From assembly GCA_028673005.1 (NCBI GenBank), contig CM054120.1:70357533-70421532 (forward strand): a stretch of DNA of 64,000 bases. Direction: 5' to 3'. Within the stretch, counting starts at the first letter, position 1. Each line of letters starts with the position of its first letter. Both the position numbers and the translations under genes were made by a program. The notes under the pieces are model-generated. The model saw only the letters and a list, made by a program, of their open reading frames with translations, did not search any database and was not told where the DNA came from. Shown one piece after another: positions 12,570 to 24,402 of this stretch. Source of the DNA: Tanypteryx hageni. Its lineage: Eukaryota > Arthropoda > Insecta > Odonata > Petaluridae.

Positions 12570-14262
12570 ACCGATTTTTTTTTCTTATGGTAAAATAATG
12601 GAGTAAAACAATCGATAATTTTGGCAATTTTAGGAATATTATACTTTTCCCACATTGGGTTAATAATGCCTCACATATGTGCCAAATTTTAAATTTGTAG
12701 CAAATTTAAAGGTGAAGTAACATTTATGTAATTGTTTAAATTTAAATAATTTTTAACGACCGCAATAATAATTTCATGGATACATTGAAATGTTTACTAA
12801 ACTGTAAGTTACTTAAAAATTTCTTCCCTCTAACTCGCCCCGTAGTATCTAAACATTTACCTATTTGTTTAAACTTTAAGTATTATTAACTGCCAAACAA
12901 ATTAACATATCAAAATTTGTATAATCCTTATTTCGTTTTTTTTTTTAAATCCACCTATATAAAATTTCAGATCCGTAGCACATGCGGAAATATATAAACC
13001 TTGAAAATTTGTTTAAACAATTGCGAATTTTTAGCGGCCGCATTGTTTCACTTTTTCAAGATTTTCGTTTTTTCTAGTCGGTTTTGCACAAAATTCTACC
13101 TAAGAAAATAATTTCGAATCTCCAGCTCATCTGGAAGTTCCTAAACATTAGTATCCTCCTCTGTAAGAAACGTCGATATATAATGATATAGGAGGATACT
13201 AATGTTCAGCCTAAACTACAAAAGCTAGAGAGCTGAGACTTTCAGTTTTTGTATATATGACGAAGAAACTTACAGATAAAAATAACCTCTCATTTAAGTG
13301 CCATGGGTTCGACTCCAAAAATTCTGAAATTAGCGTTTTTTCCCATAAGAATAGCATTGCGCTATTTTTGTAAATTAATTTTGGGCACTTGCCCATAAGC
13401 TAGAAAAATTTACAGCATTGCTAGGTAGCTGCATTTTCTATTTGGAATTATTATTACTTTTGCCTATATTGCTCTAGGTTCGACTCCAGATGCCCCGGAA
13501 AATTCCCCATAAGTTAGAATAGGAGAAAGTTATTCCAGTTTGTAGACGAATCTAATAAGTTTAGGAGGCTGGAAAATTTCAGGATTATAGAATTTTACTC
13601 ATAACCAACTATAAAAATCAAAAATTTCAAAATTGTTAATTTTTGTTTTTTTTTTACCCCAGTTGTACACTTAAGTTGAATAATTTTTATCTTGGAAACT
13701 ATAGGTAGTACGTTTGAGCATTTTGTAGCAAATTATAAATAGAAGAACGGAAAATTTTTAAAAATTCAACAATGCGACCGCTAAAAATTTGCAATTGTTT
13801 AAACAACTCTTTAAGGTTTATGTATTTCCGAATATCCTAGGAGCTGAATTTTTTTTAGTGGTAGGATTTGTAAAAAAAAATGAAATGCTGATTATAGAAA
13901 TTTTGACATTTTAATTTGTTTGGCCGTTAAAAATTCTTAAAATTTAAACAAATCGGCAAATGTTAAATACTACGGTGGGAGTTAGAGAACAAAAGTTTTT
14001 TAGAAATTAGTCTATATAAGCGAATCAATATTTCATTGTATCCATGAAATTTTTATTTCAGCAGTTAAAAATCATTTAATTTTAAACAATTAAATAAATG
14101 TTATTTCAATTCTCAATGTGCATCAAATTTAAAATTTGTTAGAAATGTGCGGCATTATTAACCCAATGTGGATAAAGTATAATATTACTAAAATTGCACA
14201 AATTAGCCATTGTTATTCTCAATTATTTTTTCATGAGGCATAAGGAATAAATGAAAATCTGC
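12570..14262. repeat. Long fold-back (inverted-repeat) element
   Basis: The left arm (about 12570-13140) and right arm (about 13690-14262) are reverse complements, diverged but alignable over more than 500 bp. Shared landmarks on the two arms include CCACATTGGGTTAATAATG, TTCATGGATACA, TTTAGCGGCCGCATTG and AACCTTGAA. Next to the left arm is a small palindrome, AACATTAGTATCCTCCT (13144-13160) against AGGAGGATACTAATGTT (13189-13205). No transposase was found. The long inverted arms suggest a fold-back or non-autonomous DNA transposon. Two half-copies lie downstream. Confidence 0.75.
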
Positions 14263-14392
14263 CCCGAGGAGAAATCTTTTGAATTAAAGAAATATTTCCC
14301 ATGATGAAATATCTCTCTGAAACATTAATGTATTTTCAAGGTGAGATGAAATGCTTGCAGTATGCAAGCACCTTCTACTAGTATGTTACATG

Positions 14393-14419
14393 AATGTTAT
14401 ATTCTTCTCAGTAAGGAAC

Positions 14420-14479
<60 letters not shown>

Positions 14480-14494
14480 ATATATATATATATA
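14393..14494. repeat. Left stub of a second fold-back copy plus (TA)n/(TG)n microsatellite
   Basis: GTAAGGAACGTCTATATATA here resembles GTAAGAAACGTCGATATATA in the fold-back core (near 13168). It runs into a TA/TG/TA array (14422-14494). The downstream half of the same core reappears after the LINE at 17785, so the LINE appears to have landed in or beside the TA run of a fold-back copy. Confidence 0.6.
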
Positions 14495-14771
14495 CATAAC
14501 CAAGAGCTATGCCGGCGGGAGATAATTCTCATGGTACGACCATCCAAGCCGGAAAGGTCTGAGGGGAAGAGTCAGACTAAGAAGCAGTCTTGGAGGTTTT
14601 ACATCCCCCTGTGCAAGAGCAGAAGCTTGCACAGTACCTCTGCAGTTGGTGATCATGTGGATCTGAAAAGCTACAGATGGGTAATCACTCTGCGGAACTG
14701 CGATGAGGAAAGCAAGGGGAAACTACCTGATTATATATCCCATGATAGGCTGAAAAGCTGCAAATACTTCT

Positions 14772-15779
14772 ATGGATCTCTCTGGGGTAAAATATTCCGG
14801 AGGTAAAATAGTCCCCCAATCGGATCTCCGGGTGGGGACTACCCTAGGGGATGCACAGAGGAAATGTAACATTAATAGGAAAGCATGTGGTGAGAAATTA
14901 AGAATAGGCACATGTAATGTTAGGACTATGAATTCAGGGGGTAAACTAGAGAAATTAATAAGGGAAATGAGAAGGAATAACGTTGGTATAGTAGGTTTTA
15001 GTGATGTTCGGTAAAAAGGAGACGGCGAGATAAATTCAGACGAATTTAAGATTATTTACTCTGGAGGAGAGAATAAGGAAAGTGGGGAATATAATGAGAA
15101 AAGAGATAGCTGAAAGAATTAGCAAGGTAGTGACAGTTAATGATAGATTAATAGCCGTAAAACTTCAGATGGAGCCAGTGGAAATGCTTATAATTCAAGT
15201 GTATATGCCAACCACTAATGCTGGCGACGACGAAGTAGATGAAATGTATAAACAGATTATGGAGACAATAGAGGAGGAGGGAAAAGGAAGGGTCAAACCA
15301 TAGAAATGGGAGACTGGAACAGTGTAGTCGGAGAGGGACAGGAAGATAACATAGTGGGAAAAAATGGACTAGGGAAGAGAAATGAAAGAGGGGATAAACT
15401 TGTGGAATTCTGCCATAGAAATAGATTAATTGTAACTAATACATGGTTTAAGCATCACCAGCGGAGACTTTACACATGGAGAATTCTAGGAGACAAGTGG
15501 CGATACGAGATAGATTACATCCTAGTCAATGGAAGATTTAGAAATAGCATTAAAAATATGAAAACATTACCAGGGGCAGATATCGATACCGACCACAACA
15601 TTTTGGTGGCAAATACACAATGTAGACTGAAGATCATTAAGAGAAACATAAGATTTAACAAGAAATGGAACTTAGAGGAACTCCTTAAAAACAAGGAGGC
15701 TATCATGATAGAGCTGGAGAAAAGGTTGGGGGAGAGAGCTGAAGGAAATAGGAAGAATGTAGATGAGAAGTGGAGATAA
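14772..15779 (+). pseudogene. RTE endonuclease domain, broken
   Basis: An APE-like endonuclease nicks the target DNA to start target-primed reverse transcription. Visible motifs in order: LRIGTCNVRTM (Trp to Cys in the usual GTWNVRTM), VQVYMP-type strand as IIQVYMPTTN, GDWNSVVG with the catalytic-site D and N, YTW, IDYILV and the C-terminal TDHNILV with the D-H pair. Damage: a stop where SDVRW is expected (15012-15014), a frame change near 15083, a stop plus frame change near 15301, and a stop at 15777-15779. The catalytic motifs survive, but split among frames. Confidence 0.85.
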
Positions 15780-17731
15780 ATCCATAGCAACATTAAAGAT
15801 TTAATGGAAAAGAAGGTAGGAAAGGTAACGGGTGAAAGAATATAAAAACCCTGGATCACAGCAGCCATGCTGCAAAAAATGGAAGAGCGGAGAAAGTGGA
15901 AGAACATAAACACTGAAGAAGGCCAAAGAAAGTACAAGGAGTTAAATAATGCTTTAAGAAGGGAAACAGATAAAGCCAGAGAACAGTGGATAAATGAGAA
16001 ATGCGAGGAGATTGTCGAGTGTGAAAGAATTTGTAGAACAGACCTCATGTATAGCAAAGCAAGGGAACTATTCAAGAAAAAAGCAAGAAAGATAGGACGT
16101 AAAGGATTCATGAACAAAAGTGGTAACATAGTATCGGAGCCAGACAATGTAAAGAATGTCTGGAAACAATACATTGAGGTGCTGTATGGAAAAGAAGGAA
16201 AGCCAAGAAATATTGAATTAAATGAAAAAGAGGATGTGGAAAAAGATCAGCTAGGACCAAGTATTCTCGAGTCTGAAGTTAAAAGAGCAATTAATGACAT
16301 GAAAAGAAGGAAGGCTGTTAGGAGTGATGATATACCAGTGGACGTTCTTAAGGTTTTGTGTTCGAAAGCAGTTAAGTAACTAACAAAATTTTTTAACCAA
16401 GTATATGATACTGGCGTATGGCCTGAAGATTTTTTAGATGTTGTGATGGTACCACTGGAAAAAAAGAACAATGCAAACTGTTGTAAGGATTACAGAACTA
16501 TTAGTTTAATTTCTCATACAGCTAAAGTTCTAACCAGAATAATAACCAAAAGAATTGAATGTAAAATAGAAAAGGAGCTGCAAGATAATCAGTTTGGTTT
16601 TAGATGAGGAAGGGGGACTAGAGATGCTATAGGATGTATGAGGATCATGATAGAAAGAGCGCTAGAAATCAATAAAGATATGTATTTTTGTTTTGTAGAT
16701 TGGGAAAAAGCTTTTGACCGAGTGAAATGGGATAAGATGCTGGGTATTTTAAACAAAATAGGAATAGATTGGAAAGATAAAAGACTGCTTAAAAACCTTT
16801 ACTTTGATCAAATATTAGATTCAGGGTTGAAGGAGAAGAAACAGAAAGTACTTCAATAGGTAGGGGAGTGAGGCAGGGATGTCCTATTTCCCCGGCGATA
16901 TTTAATATTTATGCAGAAACAATAACAGAAGAAGCGTTGATGGAAGAGAAAGGATTTAAGATAGGAGGTGAAAGTATTACCACCATTAAATACGCAGATG
17001 ATCAGGGCTTAATAGCAGAAGGCGAGAAAGAGCTTCAGAGGATGACAGACAGACTAGTTGAGGTTGGCCAACAATATGGAATGAAGATCAATACAGAAAA
17101 AACGAAAGTCATGGTGGTTTCAAAGGAACATAAAGAATTAAATATAATGGTAAATGGCCAAAAATTGGAACAAGTATGTAGTTTCAAATATCTCGGCAGT
17201 ATTTTAGCACAGGATGGAAGTAGTACACAGGACATCAGAAGTAGGATTGCAATGGCAAAAGCAGCATTTAACGAGAAGAAGGAGCTTCTCACAAGCAAGA
17301 AAATAAATCTAGAAACAAGGAAGAAATTAGCAAAATGCTACATATGGAGCATAGCTCTTTATGGTGCAGAGACGTGGACGATAAGGAGAAAGGAGGAAAA
17401 ATATTTAGAAAGATTTGAGATGTGGGTATGGAGGAGAATGATGAAAGTGAAATGGACAGAGAGGAAGAGAAACGAAGAAGTATTAGAAATGGTGGGAGAA
17501 GAAAGGACGCTAATAAAAACAATCAGGAAAAGAAAAGCAAATTGGATAGGGCACATATTGAGAAGACAGTGTTTACAAAGGACGATCTTAGAAGGAAAAA
17601 TTAGTGGAAAAAGAGGAAGAGGGAGAAAAAGAATAGGAATAGTAGATAATATAAAGCAGGGATATACTACTTATAGAGGTATAAAAGAGGCTTCTAGGGA
17701 GAGAGAGAAATGGAGGCAGCGATTCAGTTAA
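15780..17731 (+). pseudogene. RTE reverse transcriptase, broken
   Basis: A linker segment (KPWITAAMLQKMEERRKWK) leads into the reverse transcriptase. Motifs: KDYRTISLISHTAKVLTRII (RT-1/2), NQFGFR followed by a stop (16605-16607), FVDWEKAFDRV (motif A with the catalytic Asp), RQGCPISPAIFNIY (motif B) and KYADDQGL (YADD catalytic box), then the C-terminal WIGHILRR segment typical of RTE-like elements. Breaks: stops near 15841, at 16376-16378 and 16605-16607, and a frame change near 16858. The stretch 16868-17731 stays open for 287 codons. Stops before the active site rule out a functional product. Confidence 0.9.
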
Positions 17732-17784
17732 AACCTGTCTTCGGACAGAAGCATGATGATGATGATGATATATATCAGAATGAT

Positions 17785-18062
17785 ACTCATATTTAGGCAC
17801 TTCCAGATGAACTGGAAAATATTAATTTATATGTAGGTATATGCTCAATCGACTAGAAAAATCTAAATTCTCAAGAAAGTGCAACAATGCGGCCGCTAAA
17901 AGTTTTCGAATATTTAAACAAATTCTTAAGGTTTATGTATTTTCGAATGTGCTACAAAGCTAAAAGTTTTTGCCATGGTAGAAATTGTAAAATAACGAAA
18001 TAGGATTAAAGAAATTTTGATATTTTAATTTGTTTGGCTGTTAAAAATTCCTTAATTAAAAA
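17785..18062 (+). repeat. Fold-back half-copy, right-arm orientation
   Basis: It begins with CACTTCCAGATGAACTGGAA and continues through CAACAATGCGGCCGCTAAAA, TTAAGGTTTATGTATTTTCG and TTTAATTTGTTTGGCTGTTA, matching the right arm of the 12.6-14.3 kb element. It is the downstream part of the copy interrupted by the LINE. Confidence 0.7.
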
Positions 18063-18644
18063 AATAGATAAATATATATAGTCGGCGAGAAACTAGGGGG
18101 CCTCTCAGTTGTTTACACTTAGAAAGTAGAGGGGGAGCTACGTTGTCGAATTTAGGCTTACAGGCCACGCTTGTTATCTATTTATGAACAAAACAGTAAA
18201 TAAAACTTTAAAATTCTGCCAAACAAAATACGTTCTTTAGTAAAACTGTTCATTTAAAATCAATTTACGCAATTAGTTTTTGAAAAGTCTTTTAAAATAA
18301 TTAGCAAATGATGATATTTACATTTAGTCAAAAAATGTGGTTATTTTTCCGTCTTATTCCTGATGTCATTCTGAAGTAATGGCCTCTTCTATTAAAGCGA
18401 TTATTTTAATGAACATTTGTCATATATTGTTCTTTACAATGAGTATTATTATTTGTATGTATAGGTTACCAATTGAATGACATAAATTTTTATATGAAGT
18501 GAATGACACATTTTTTAGATAGCTGTATTAAAAAATGTAGCATGCGACAAAATCGCGTACTGTTATTGTTACACCCCAGCTTCATGTGCATGAATTGCAT
18601 AAGAAATGATGAAATTAATTTTAGTGAAGATTATCATTATATAT

Positions 18645-18855
18645 CGACGTTTCTTACAGAGGATATAACATACATATTATATATAGGAGGATACTAATGT
18701 TTAGGCACTTCCAGATGAGCTGGAGATTCGAAATTTTTTTCATAGGTAGTATTTTGTGCAAAACCGACTACAAAAAACGAAAATCTTGAAAATGTGCAAC
18801 AATGCGGCCGCTAAAAATTCGCAATTTTTTAAACAAATTTTCAAGGTTTAAGGAA
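18645..18855 (+). repeat. Third fold-back half-copy
   Basis: Contains CGACGTTTCTTACAGAGGAT, AGGAGGATACTAATGTTTAG, CACTTCCAGATGAGCTGGAG and CAACAATGCGGCCGCTAAAA. The core resembles the fold-back centre, but only one arm follows. It ends where hAT transposase sequence starts. Confidence 0.7.
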
Positions 18856-18869
18856 CCTGAAACTTTGTA

Positions 18870-21340
18870 GCATTCTGTGTCAAAACGTTGGGACGCCTGG
18901 GGTAGAGAAAAAAAATGGAAATGAAAATATCCAAAGAGTGGGCCAATTATGAAACCTGAGCTTACGACGAATCGCGGAAACAACAATTAACGTCATTGCA
19001 GAAAAAAATATTCGGCAGCAGAGACAGTTCAAATCACAAAGCTGCTGGTTAGCGTCATAAACTGAAAAGGAAATACTGGAAAATTTTTGTATGAAATCGC
19101 AATCTCGTAAAAAAGAGGTAAAAGCGAGAATATTTCGTACGGCATATAATGTGGCAAAAATAATTAGTCCTTCAATAACTTCGAAGATGAAATCGATGTG
19201 CAATCTCTTAATGGTGTCGATATGGGTCGCATGCTTCACTCCACTAATGCCTGCATCAATGTTGTCAATCACATAGCCAATGATATGAGAAATAACTTAG
19301 TTAAAAAGATTGTAAGTTGTAATAGAAATATCTCCTTAATCATTGATGAATCTACTATTCTGAGCAAGAAATCCACATTTATTCTATATGTACGAGTTTT
19401 TATCCCATATTGCGGAACGAGTGCACCAGTAAATTTATTCCTTGATTTAATAGAGCTGGAAGATGTTACGGCAAAAGAAATTTTTACCTCATTGTTTCAA
19501 TATCTCAAATCACTTGGAATGACAGAAGATTATTTGAGTGAACATTTACTTTTTGTTGCTTGTGATGGCGCTGCTGTGATGTTAGGAAATCGTTCCCGAG
19601 TTAAGAAATTGGTAAAAGAAAGGTTCCCCTCTGTAATTGTATGGCACTGAGCTAATCACAGATTAGAATAATCAATACGTGACGCTGTGCAAGCTGTCTC
19701 AGAAACCAACAGTCATATTTGACCCCACTCAGTTGTTTTGCATATTATTGTGAAAGGTTTTACTTTATGCAACTTCTCGATTTTTGTATGTGTTTATTTA
19801 CTACTAAGTTCCTTCTGTGTGAATGATAATTATTATAATTTGTTTCATATGACGAGATAAATAATAAATGTAGGATTAGGGTCATTATTGACCTCACTAC
19901 TAACTAACTATATGTAATGAGTGTAAGAAGTTTAAATTGCTACAGTATACATGTATAATTGTGGAAATTATATATATATTATTGTAAGTGTAAAAAATGT
20001 TACATAAAAATTGTAATTGTATTTTGTAGTGATTTTCATACCATTATATTCAAATTTGCCTCATTGAAAGGAAATAAAAGAATTATCAAAATCGACAACA
20101 GACAAATATAATGTTTAAAATTGTATGCAACAGTAATATTTCTTAACCATTTCATTATTGATAAATTAAAAAAATAATCCATACTCCTTTAATTTAGTTG
20201 CTAACTATTTAAATATATGGGGTCAAATCTGACCCCACTTGCCCGGTTACGGTACAAATTAAGCTTGCCCGTTTAAAGGTTAACAAACTGCATGTTCTCT
20301 ATCATGCGTCACCAAAAAACAGTAGAGAACTTCATGTATGTGCAAAGTTGCTGTAACTGAAATTGTTGACAATTGGACGAATTTTAAGTACTAGGTGGGT
20401 AGCCTCAAGCTTCAGGTAAGTTTCTGCAGTGCAGGAAGACTATGAAGTTTTGGTGTTTTATTTTGTTGAAGGTAAAAACGATTCCAGTAGAGACGAGAAA
20501 GACAGAGACATGTACGAATGTTTACACAGGAACATTACTCCAGTGGAATTTATATTAGATTTAGCACTGATGTGTGATGCACTCCAAGAACTGTCTGATC
20601 TAAGCCTGGCATTTCAAGAACGTGGCATGGACTTATACAGAGCCAATAGAAAAATAGAGCATATTGTTCAAATATTTGAATAACGGAAGACATGTCCCGG
20701 ATCATACTATGAAAATTCCATCACTGCAGCAAAAAGTCTCAACCTCAAAGGACTTACTCTTCATCGAAGAAATGAAAAATGTGATCCTCCCATCTGTTCA
20801 AATGCTTTTTACGATAACCTGAAGATGTCCATGGCAAAAAGACTGCTGGATGATGAAAAAGCCTATTTACTGAAATGGGGCCGCATTCTAGATTCCAAAT
20901 AGTCGCCAGAAGACATAGAAAGTAATTTAACACTTGGTGAGAAAGAAATTAGTAACATGTCCAAAAGGCTTAGACTCAATGAAATACAGATGATTTGCGG
21001 ATTTAGAGAATATCTGGTTGACAAAAAAGACTCAGAAAAATAAATACCATTGAAGCGTTCTCTAGACAGTATTCCTATCTCTTCATCAGAATGTGAAAGA
21101 GGACTTCGCAAATGAATCTTATAGTGTTTCCATCAAGTTCTTCCTTGCTGATTACTACTGTGTCAACACTGCTATTCGTCAGGATTGTTGGACCTCCTCT
21201 GACTCAATTTGATCCAACAAAATATGTCCAATCATGGCTACTTCGCGGATGACATTCTGCAACAGCTACGCAGAGCAAACAACGGAATCGAGACAACGAA
21301 GGCACTGAAGACAAGCATATTTTTAAAGTGTTGTAAACTT
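18870..21340 (+). pseudogene. KIAA1586-like hAT transposase pseudogene, split by an insertion
   Basis: Fragments in family order: RTAYNVAKIISPSITS-like N-terminal helix, SLNGVDMGRMLHSTNAC, ISLIIDESTILSKKSTFIL (the DEST motif), LFLDLIELEDVTAKEIF, FVACDGAAVMLG (DGA motif) and VIVWH. After an insertion the sequence resumes with NKLHVLYHASPKNSRELHV and ILSTRWVASSFR (TRW), and ends with SIPISSSECERGLRK and FDPTKYVQSWLL. The long open piece is 19198-19650. Frameshifts and stops occur throughout. The conserved STAECERGF-type dimerisation motif survives as SSSECERGL. The family is a domesticated-hAT relative annotated as E3 SUMO-protein ligase KIAA1586-like in many animals; here it is transposon debris. 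Element ends were not resolved. Confidence 0.85.
19717..20239. mobile_element. Insertion within the KIAA1586-like pseudogene
   Basis: About 520 bp interrupt the transposase between a DAVQAVSETN-like phrase and NKLHVLYHAS. The left edge carries ATTTGACCCCA (19717-19727) and the right edge its exact reverse complement TGGGGTCAAAT (20218-20228). A direct repeat TGACCCCACT also occurs at both edges (19720-19729, 20230-20239). The inside is AT-rich and noncoding. The superfamily is unknown. Confidence 0.6.
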
Positions 21341-21583
21341 CTACAATGGGTGAGTTTTATATTTTTCGTCCTCTAATACTAGTGATGTAAGGGTAAAATG
21401 GTTGTTAGGTATTTTAGGCGGTTTTTACATTTGAATGCGAGATGTACGGTTCAACTGAATCGCTTTCCACCAAAAAAAGTGTTTAAAGACAGTTATTTAT
21501 ATTATAATTGATCACCCTAACCCTTATGAGGAATCGTCAGACTTGAGTTCCGGCACTTTTTTTTCTAGAAAAAAGCACTGTAT

Positions 21584-21905
21584 ATACAGGGTGTTTCAAT
21601 ATTAAGCGTAAAAATTCGGGGACATATTCTAGAAGACAAAACAAGACTAAAATGCTCTTTGACAATATTTCCGAAAACGCTTTATTTCGGAGTTATGATT
21701 CAATGAAATTTGAAAAAAGTCAAACAAGTCGGTACAAAATTAAATTAAATTATTCTTTCAAACAGGCATACAAACATAACGATTGTTCATAATTGCGATA
21801 AATGTTCGAAGTGGCGTCTGTGACCTTGAAGGTTAGCATTTGGTGTTCAGTTACTCGGGCCTCATGTTCTACCACCGCTACTAACCGGCCAAACATATCC
21901 ACAGT
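21584..21905 (+). mobile_element. Transposon remnant starting with ACAGGGTGTTTC
   Basis: ACAGGGTGTTTCAATATTAA followed by AAAATTCGGGGACATATTCT is a start sequence I associate with repetitive elements in other arthropods, and the following GACCTTGAAGGTTAGCATTT fits the same kind of repeat. No matching far end or transposase was found, so the boundaries and superfamily are uncertain. Confidence 0.35.
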
Positions 21906-22208
21906 TTATGGAAAATTATGTATATATATATATATTTAATAAAACTTAATCAAAATCTTTACTGATACTTAACTCTAGGAGTGCCAAGCTATTTTCACTC
22001 CCTTTAGTTCCAAGGAGGGACCTCAAGAGGCCCACTATCTAAGATAAAATAATATGTGATGGTAAAGATTTTAGGTATTGTAGTATATTTAATATTATCA
22101 TAGGGAAATAAATATACAACTTTAATAATTATTCTGATGTCTTTTGTCTTAAATTACTAACATTAAAGCAGAAATATTCACGGAAGATTTTTTTCTCATA
22201 TATCATCC

Positions 22209-22451
22209 CTATATTTCCATTCGCAGATTCATATTACAATTTTGGATGTAAACTACTCTCACATATACAGAAATAACAACAATAACGCTTTCCTCCGAGT
22301 CATCTGACAAATCACACTTGGCACAATTAAATTTCGACCAATTGTTTGTCATAGCACGTGACCATTGCCGAAAATAATTGTACAAACTAGGAATATGAGC
22401 AAAATCGATTGATTGCCTAGCTGCTTCTAACAAGTCTGAGCACAATTTCAT
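22209..22451 (-). CDS. Unidentified 80-codon frame
   Basis: The minus-strand frame starts MKLCSDLLEAARQSIDF and ends before a TAG. The start context AGAAAATG is acceptable. The phrase LLEAARQSIDF is an amphipathic helix with normal composition, unlike nearby low-complexity frames, and vaguely recalls the start of glycine-rich-domain/DUF1399-type proteins. That likeness is weak and stops after about 17 residues. It may be a gene or transposon fragment, or chance. Confidence 0.2.
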   Translation of the reverse strand: MKLCSDLLEAARQSIDFAHIPSLYNYFRQWSRAMTNNWSKFNCAKCDLSDDSEESVIVVISVYVRVVYIQNCNMNLRMEI

Positions 22452-22904
22452 TTTCTGTCAAAATTTTCGCGAATTTTACAATCGAGAAACAGACAAAAGA
22501 GAAAGTTGTGGGTCTCGGAGTTACCCCGCTTGTAACTCCTAGAATTTATTGAAAGATCTCAAATACCAGGCATGCGCCTCACAAAATAGTAAAACCGATT
22601 ATTTTGGGATGGTTAGGAAACCCTCCCTTATGCTTTGGTCGAACAAGTCAAACCTAATTCGACGATGGAAGAGGACCTTGTGGTTACCGTATATTTTTTC
22701 TGCAGCCACGAAGGCCACCCACACGCCCTCAAAGTTTATGCCTTCTTCCAGCAACAGGCGTGGTTCCTCTTCATCCCGAAACCAAAGCTACCCATGGCAG
22801 ACGTGTCTGGGCATTTTCTCCTCACTCCTTAACACCCAACGATTTCACGGCCTTCCCTCTCCCCTGCCTAACTTACGGGTGGTCATCTTAAAAGACACCT
22901 GACC

Positions 22905-24060
22905 CCAGCCTCCCGCTCCGCCCCCCTAACCCTCTCTACGCCCCTCCCTACCAGCTCACTCCGACTATAGTTCAAATCCATTCTCCTCTCCTACTAGCTC
23001 ATCTCTTTCACACTCTTTCGCTCCCACCCGTGTGCGCCTTCATATTTTCTCACTCTCCGATTCCTCCTCATCCTTCCCACCCATCAGTCTCCATCACATT
23101 TCCATCCAATGCTCGTATCTTTTCCGTAAATCTCTTTTCTTTTCCCTCTTTCCCATTTTCTCTCTCTCTCCCCATATTTCTTCCTCTCTTGTTACTTACC
23201 TCCCTCGCACTCTTACTCCTTAACTCCCTCACACTCTGCTTTCCTCCTCCTCTGCCTTCCTCCTCCTCTGCCTCCCTCCTACTCTGCCTCCCTCCTCCTC
23301 TGCCTCCCTCCTCCTCTGCCTCCCTCCTCCTCTGCCTCCCTCCACTTCTGCCTCCCTCCTCCTCTGCCTCCCTCCTTTCACCACTCTCTCCTCCCTCCCT
23401 CCTCTCTCCTCCCTCCCTCACTCTCTCCTCACTCCCTCACTCTCACTCCTTCACTCTCTCCCTCCTCTCCCCTTCCACTTTGCTTCTCTCTCGCCCTCTC
23501 TCTGCCTCCCTCCCCCACTCTCTCACTCACTCTCTCTCTCTCACTCCCTCGTTCTCACTCCTTCACTTCCTCACTCTCTCTCTCTCTCACTCCCTCGTTC
23601 TCACTCCTTCACTTCCACCCTCCTCTCCCCTCCCTATTTTTTTTTCTCTCTCGTCCTCTCTCTGCCTCCCTTCTCCGGTTTCTTCTCTCTCTCTCTCCCT
23701 CCATCTCTGCCTCCCTCCCTTTCTGCCTTCCACATCCCTTCACCTTTCTCTGTTTCCCCATCTGTGTCTCCCTATCTGCCTCCCTCCCCACCTCCCTCCC
23801 TGTCTCCTCTGACTGCCTCTCTCCATCCTTCTCAGCCTCTCTTCCCCCAATCCTCTTCGCCTCCCTCCCTCCATCACTTTCTATCTCCTTCCCTTCTTCC
23901 TCACTAATTCCACTCTATTTCGCCATTCCGCTGGCAACATTCGCCATTCCCTCTTCCTTCCATCCCCCGAATCTCACCTGCTTCCCCCTCCCTCTCCCCG
24001 CTTACCCATTTTACTCGTACCCCCCACCCCCTCAAATCCAAACGTTCTCATTCGTTCATG
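22905..24060 (+). repeat. Long pyrimidine-rich tract with short tandem units
   Basis: More than 1 kb is overwhelmingly C and T on the plus strand. Near 23240-23375 the sequence repeats CCTCCCTCCTCCTCTG with a 15-16-bp period; elsewhere it is CTCTCTCT and CACTCCCTC words. Reading frames of up to 260 codons here are Ser/Leu/Pro or Arg/Glu/Gly low-complexity and not genes. Such strand asymmetry can form triplex or hinged DNA in other genomes. Confidence 0.9.
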
Positions 24061-24279
24061 CTCTTCCATTTCAACCTTTTCCGATCGCCCTCATTATCGA
24101 CGAATCCCATCCCATTAATAAAATAAGCCCTATTAATTTATCCTTAATTTGTTTACGACTAGCTTATATCCGGTCCTAGACCCACGCTCCATATTCCGCG
24201 CTCTCAATCCCATCTTCCCCTTCCGCCATGGCATTCCAATTAGAAATCCCTGCACTTATCCCTTCTTCCCACCATTCAC

Positions 24280-24402
24280 CCACACTTCCCCCCATTCTCC
24301 CACCCTTCCCCCTCCATTCTCCCACCCTTCCCTCTCCATTCTCCCACCCTTCCCTCTCCATTCTTCCACCCATCCGCCCCCCCATTCTCCAACCCCTCCC
24401 TT
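24280..24402 (+). repeat. Short C-rich minisatellite, about 21 bp
   Basis: Five degenerate repeats of CCATTCTCCCACCCTTCCCTCT. Confidence 0.85.

Larger units (their letters stand above)
14497..17775 (+). mobile_element. RTE-type LINE, near full length, degenerate
   Basis: Order: a 5' region with GGAGGTAAAATAGTCCCCCA and TCTCCGGGTGGGGACTACC, typical leader phrases of arthropod RTE elements; an APE-type endonuclease; a reverse transcriptase; and a 3' end of repeated GAT trinucleotides (about 17754-17769). The endonuclease resembles proteins often annotated craniofacial development protein 2-like, which derive from RTE LINEs. Many stops and frameshifts show it is dead. Target-site duplications cannot be judged because both flanks are TA repeats. 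Confidence 0.85.

Noticed and set aside
23030..23812. 260-codon frame
   Set aside because: It is translated CT-repeat (Ser/Leu/Pro only); long only because stop codons are rare in such DNA.
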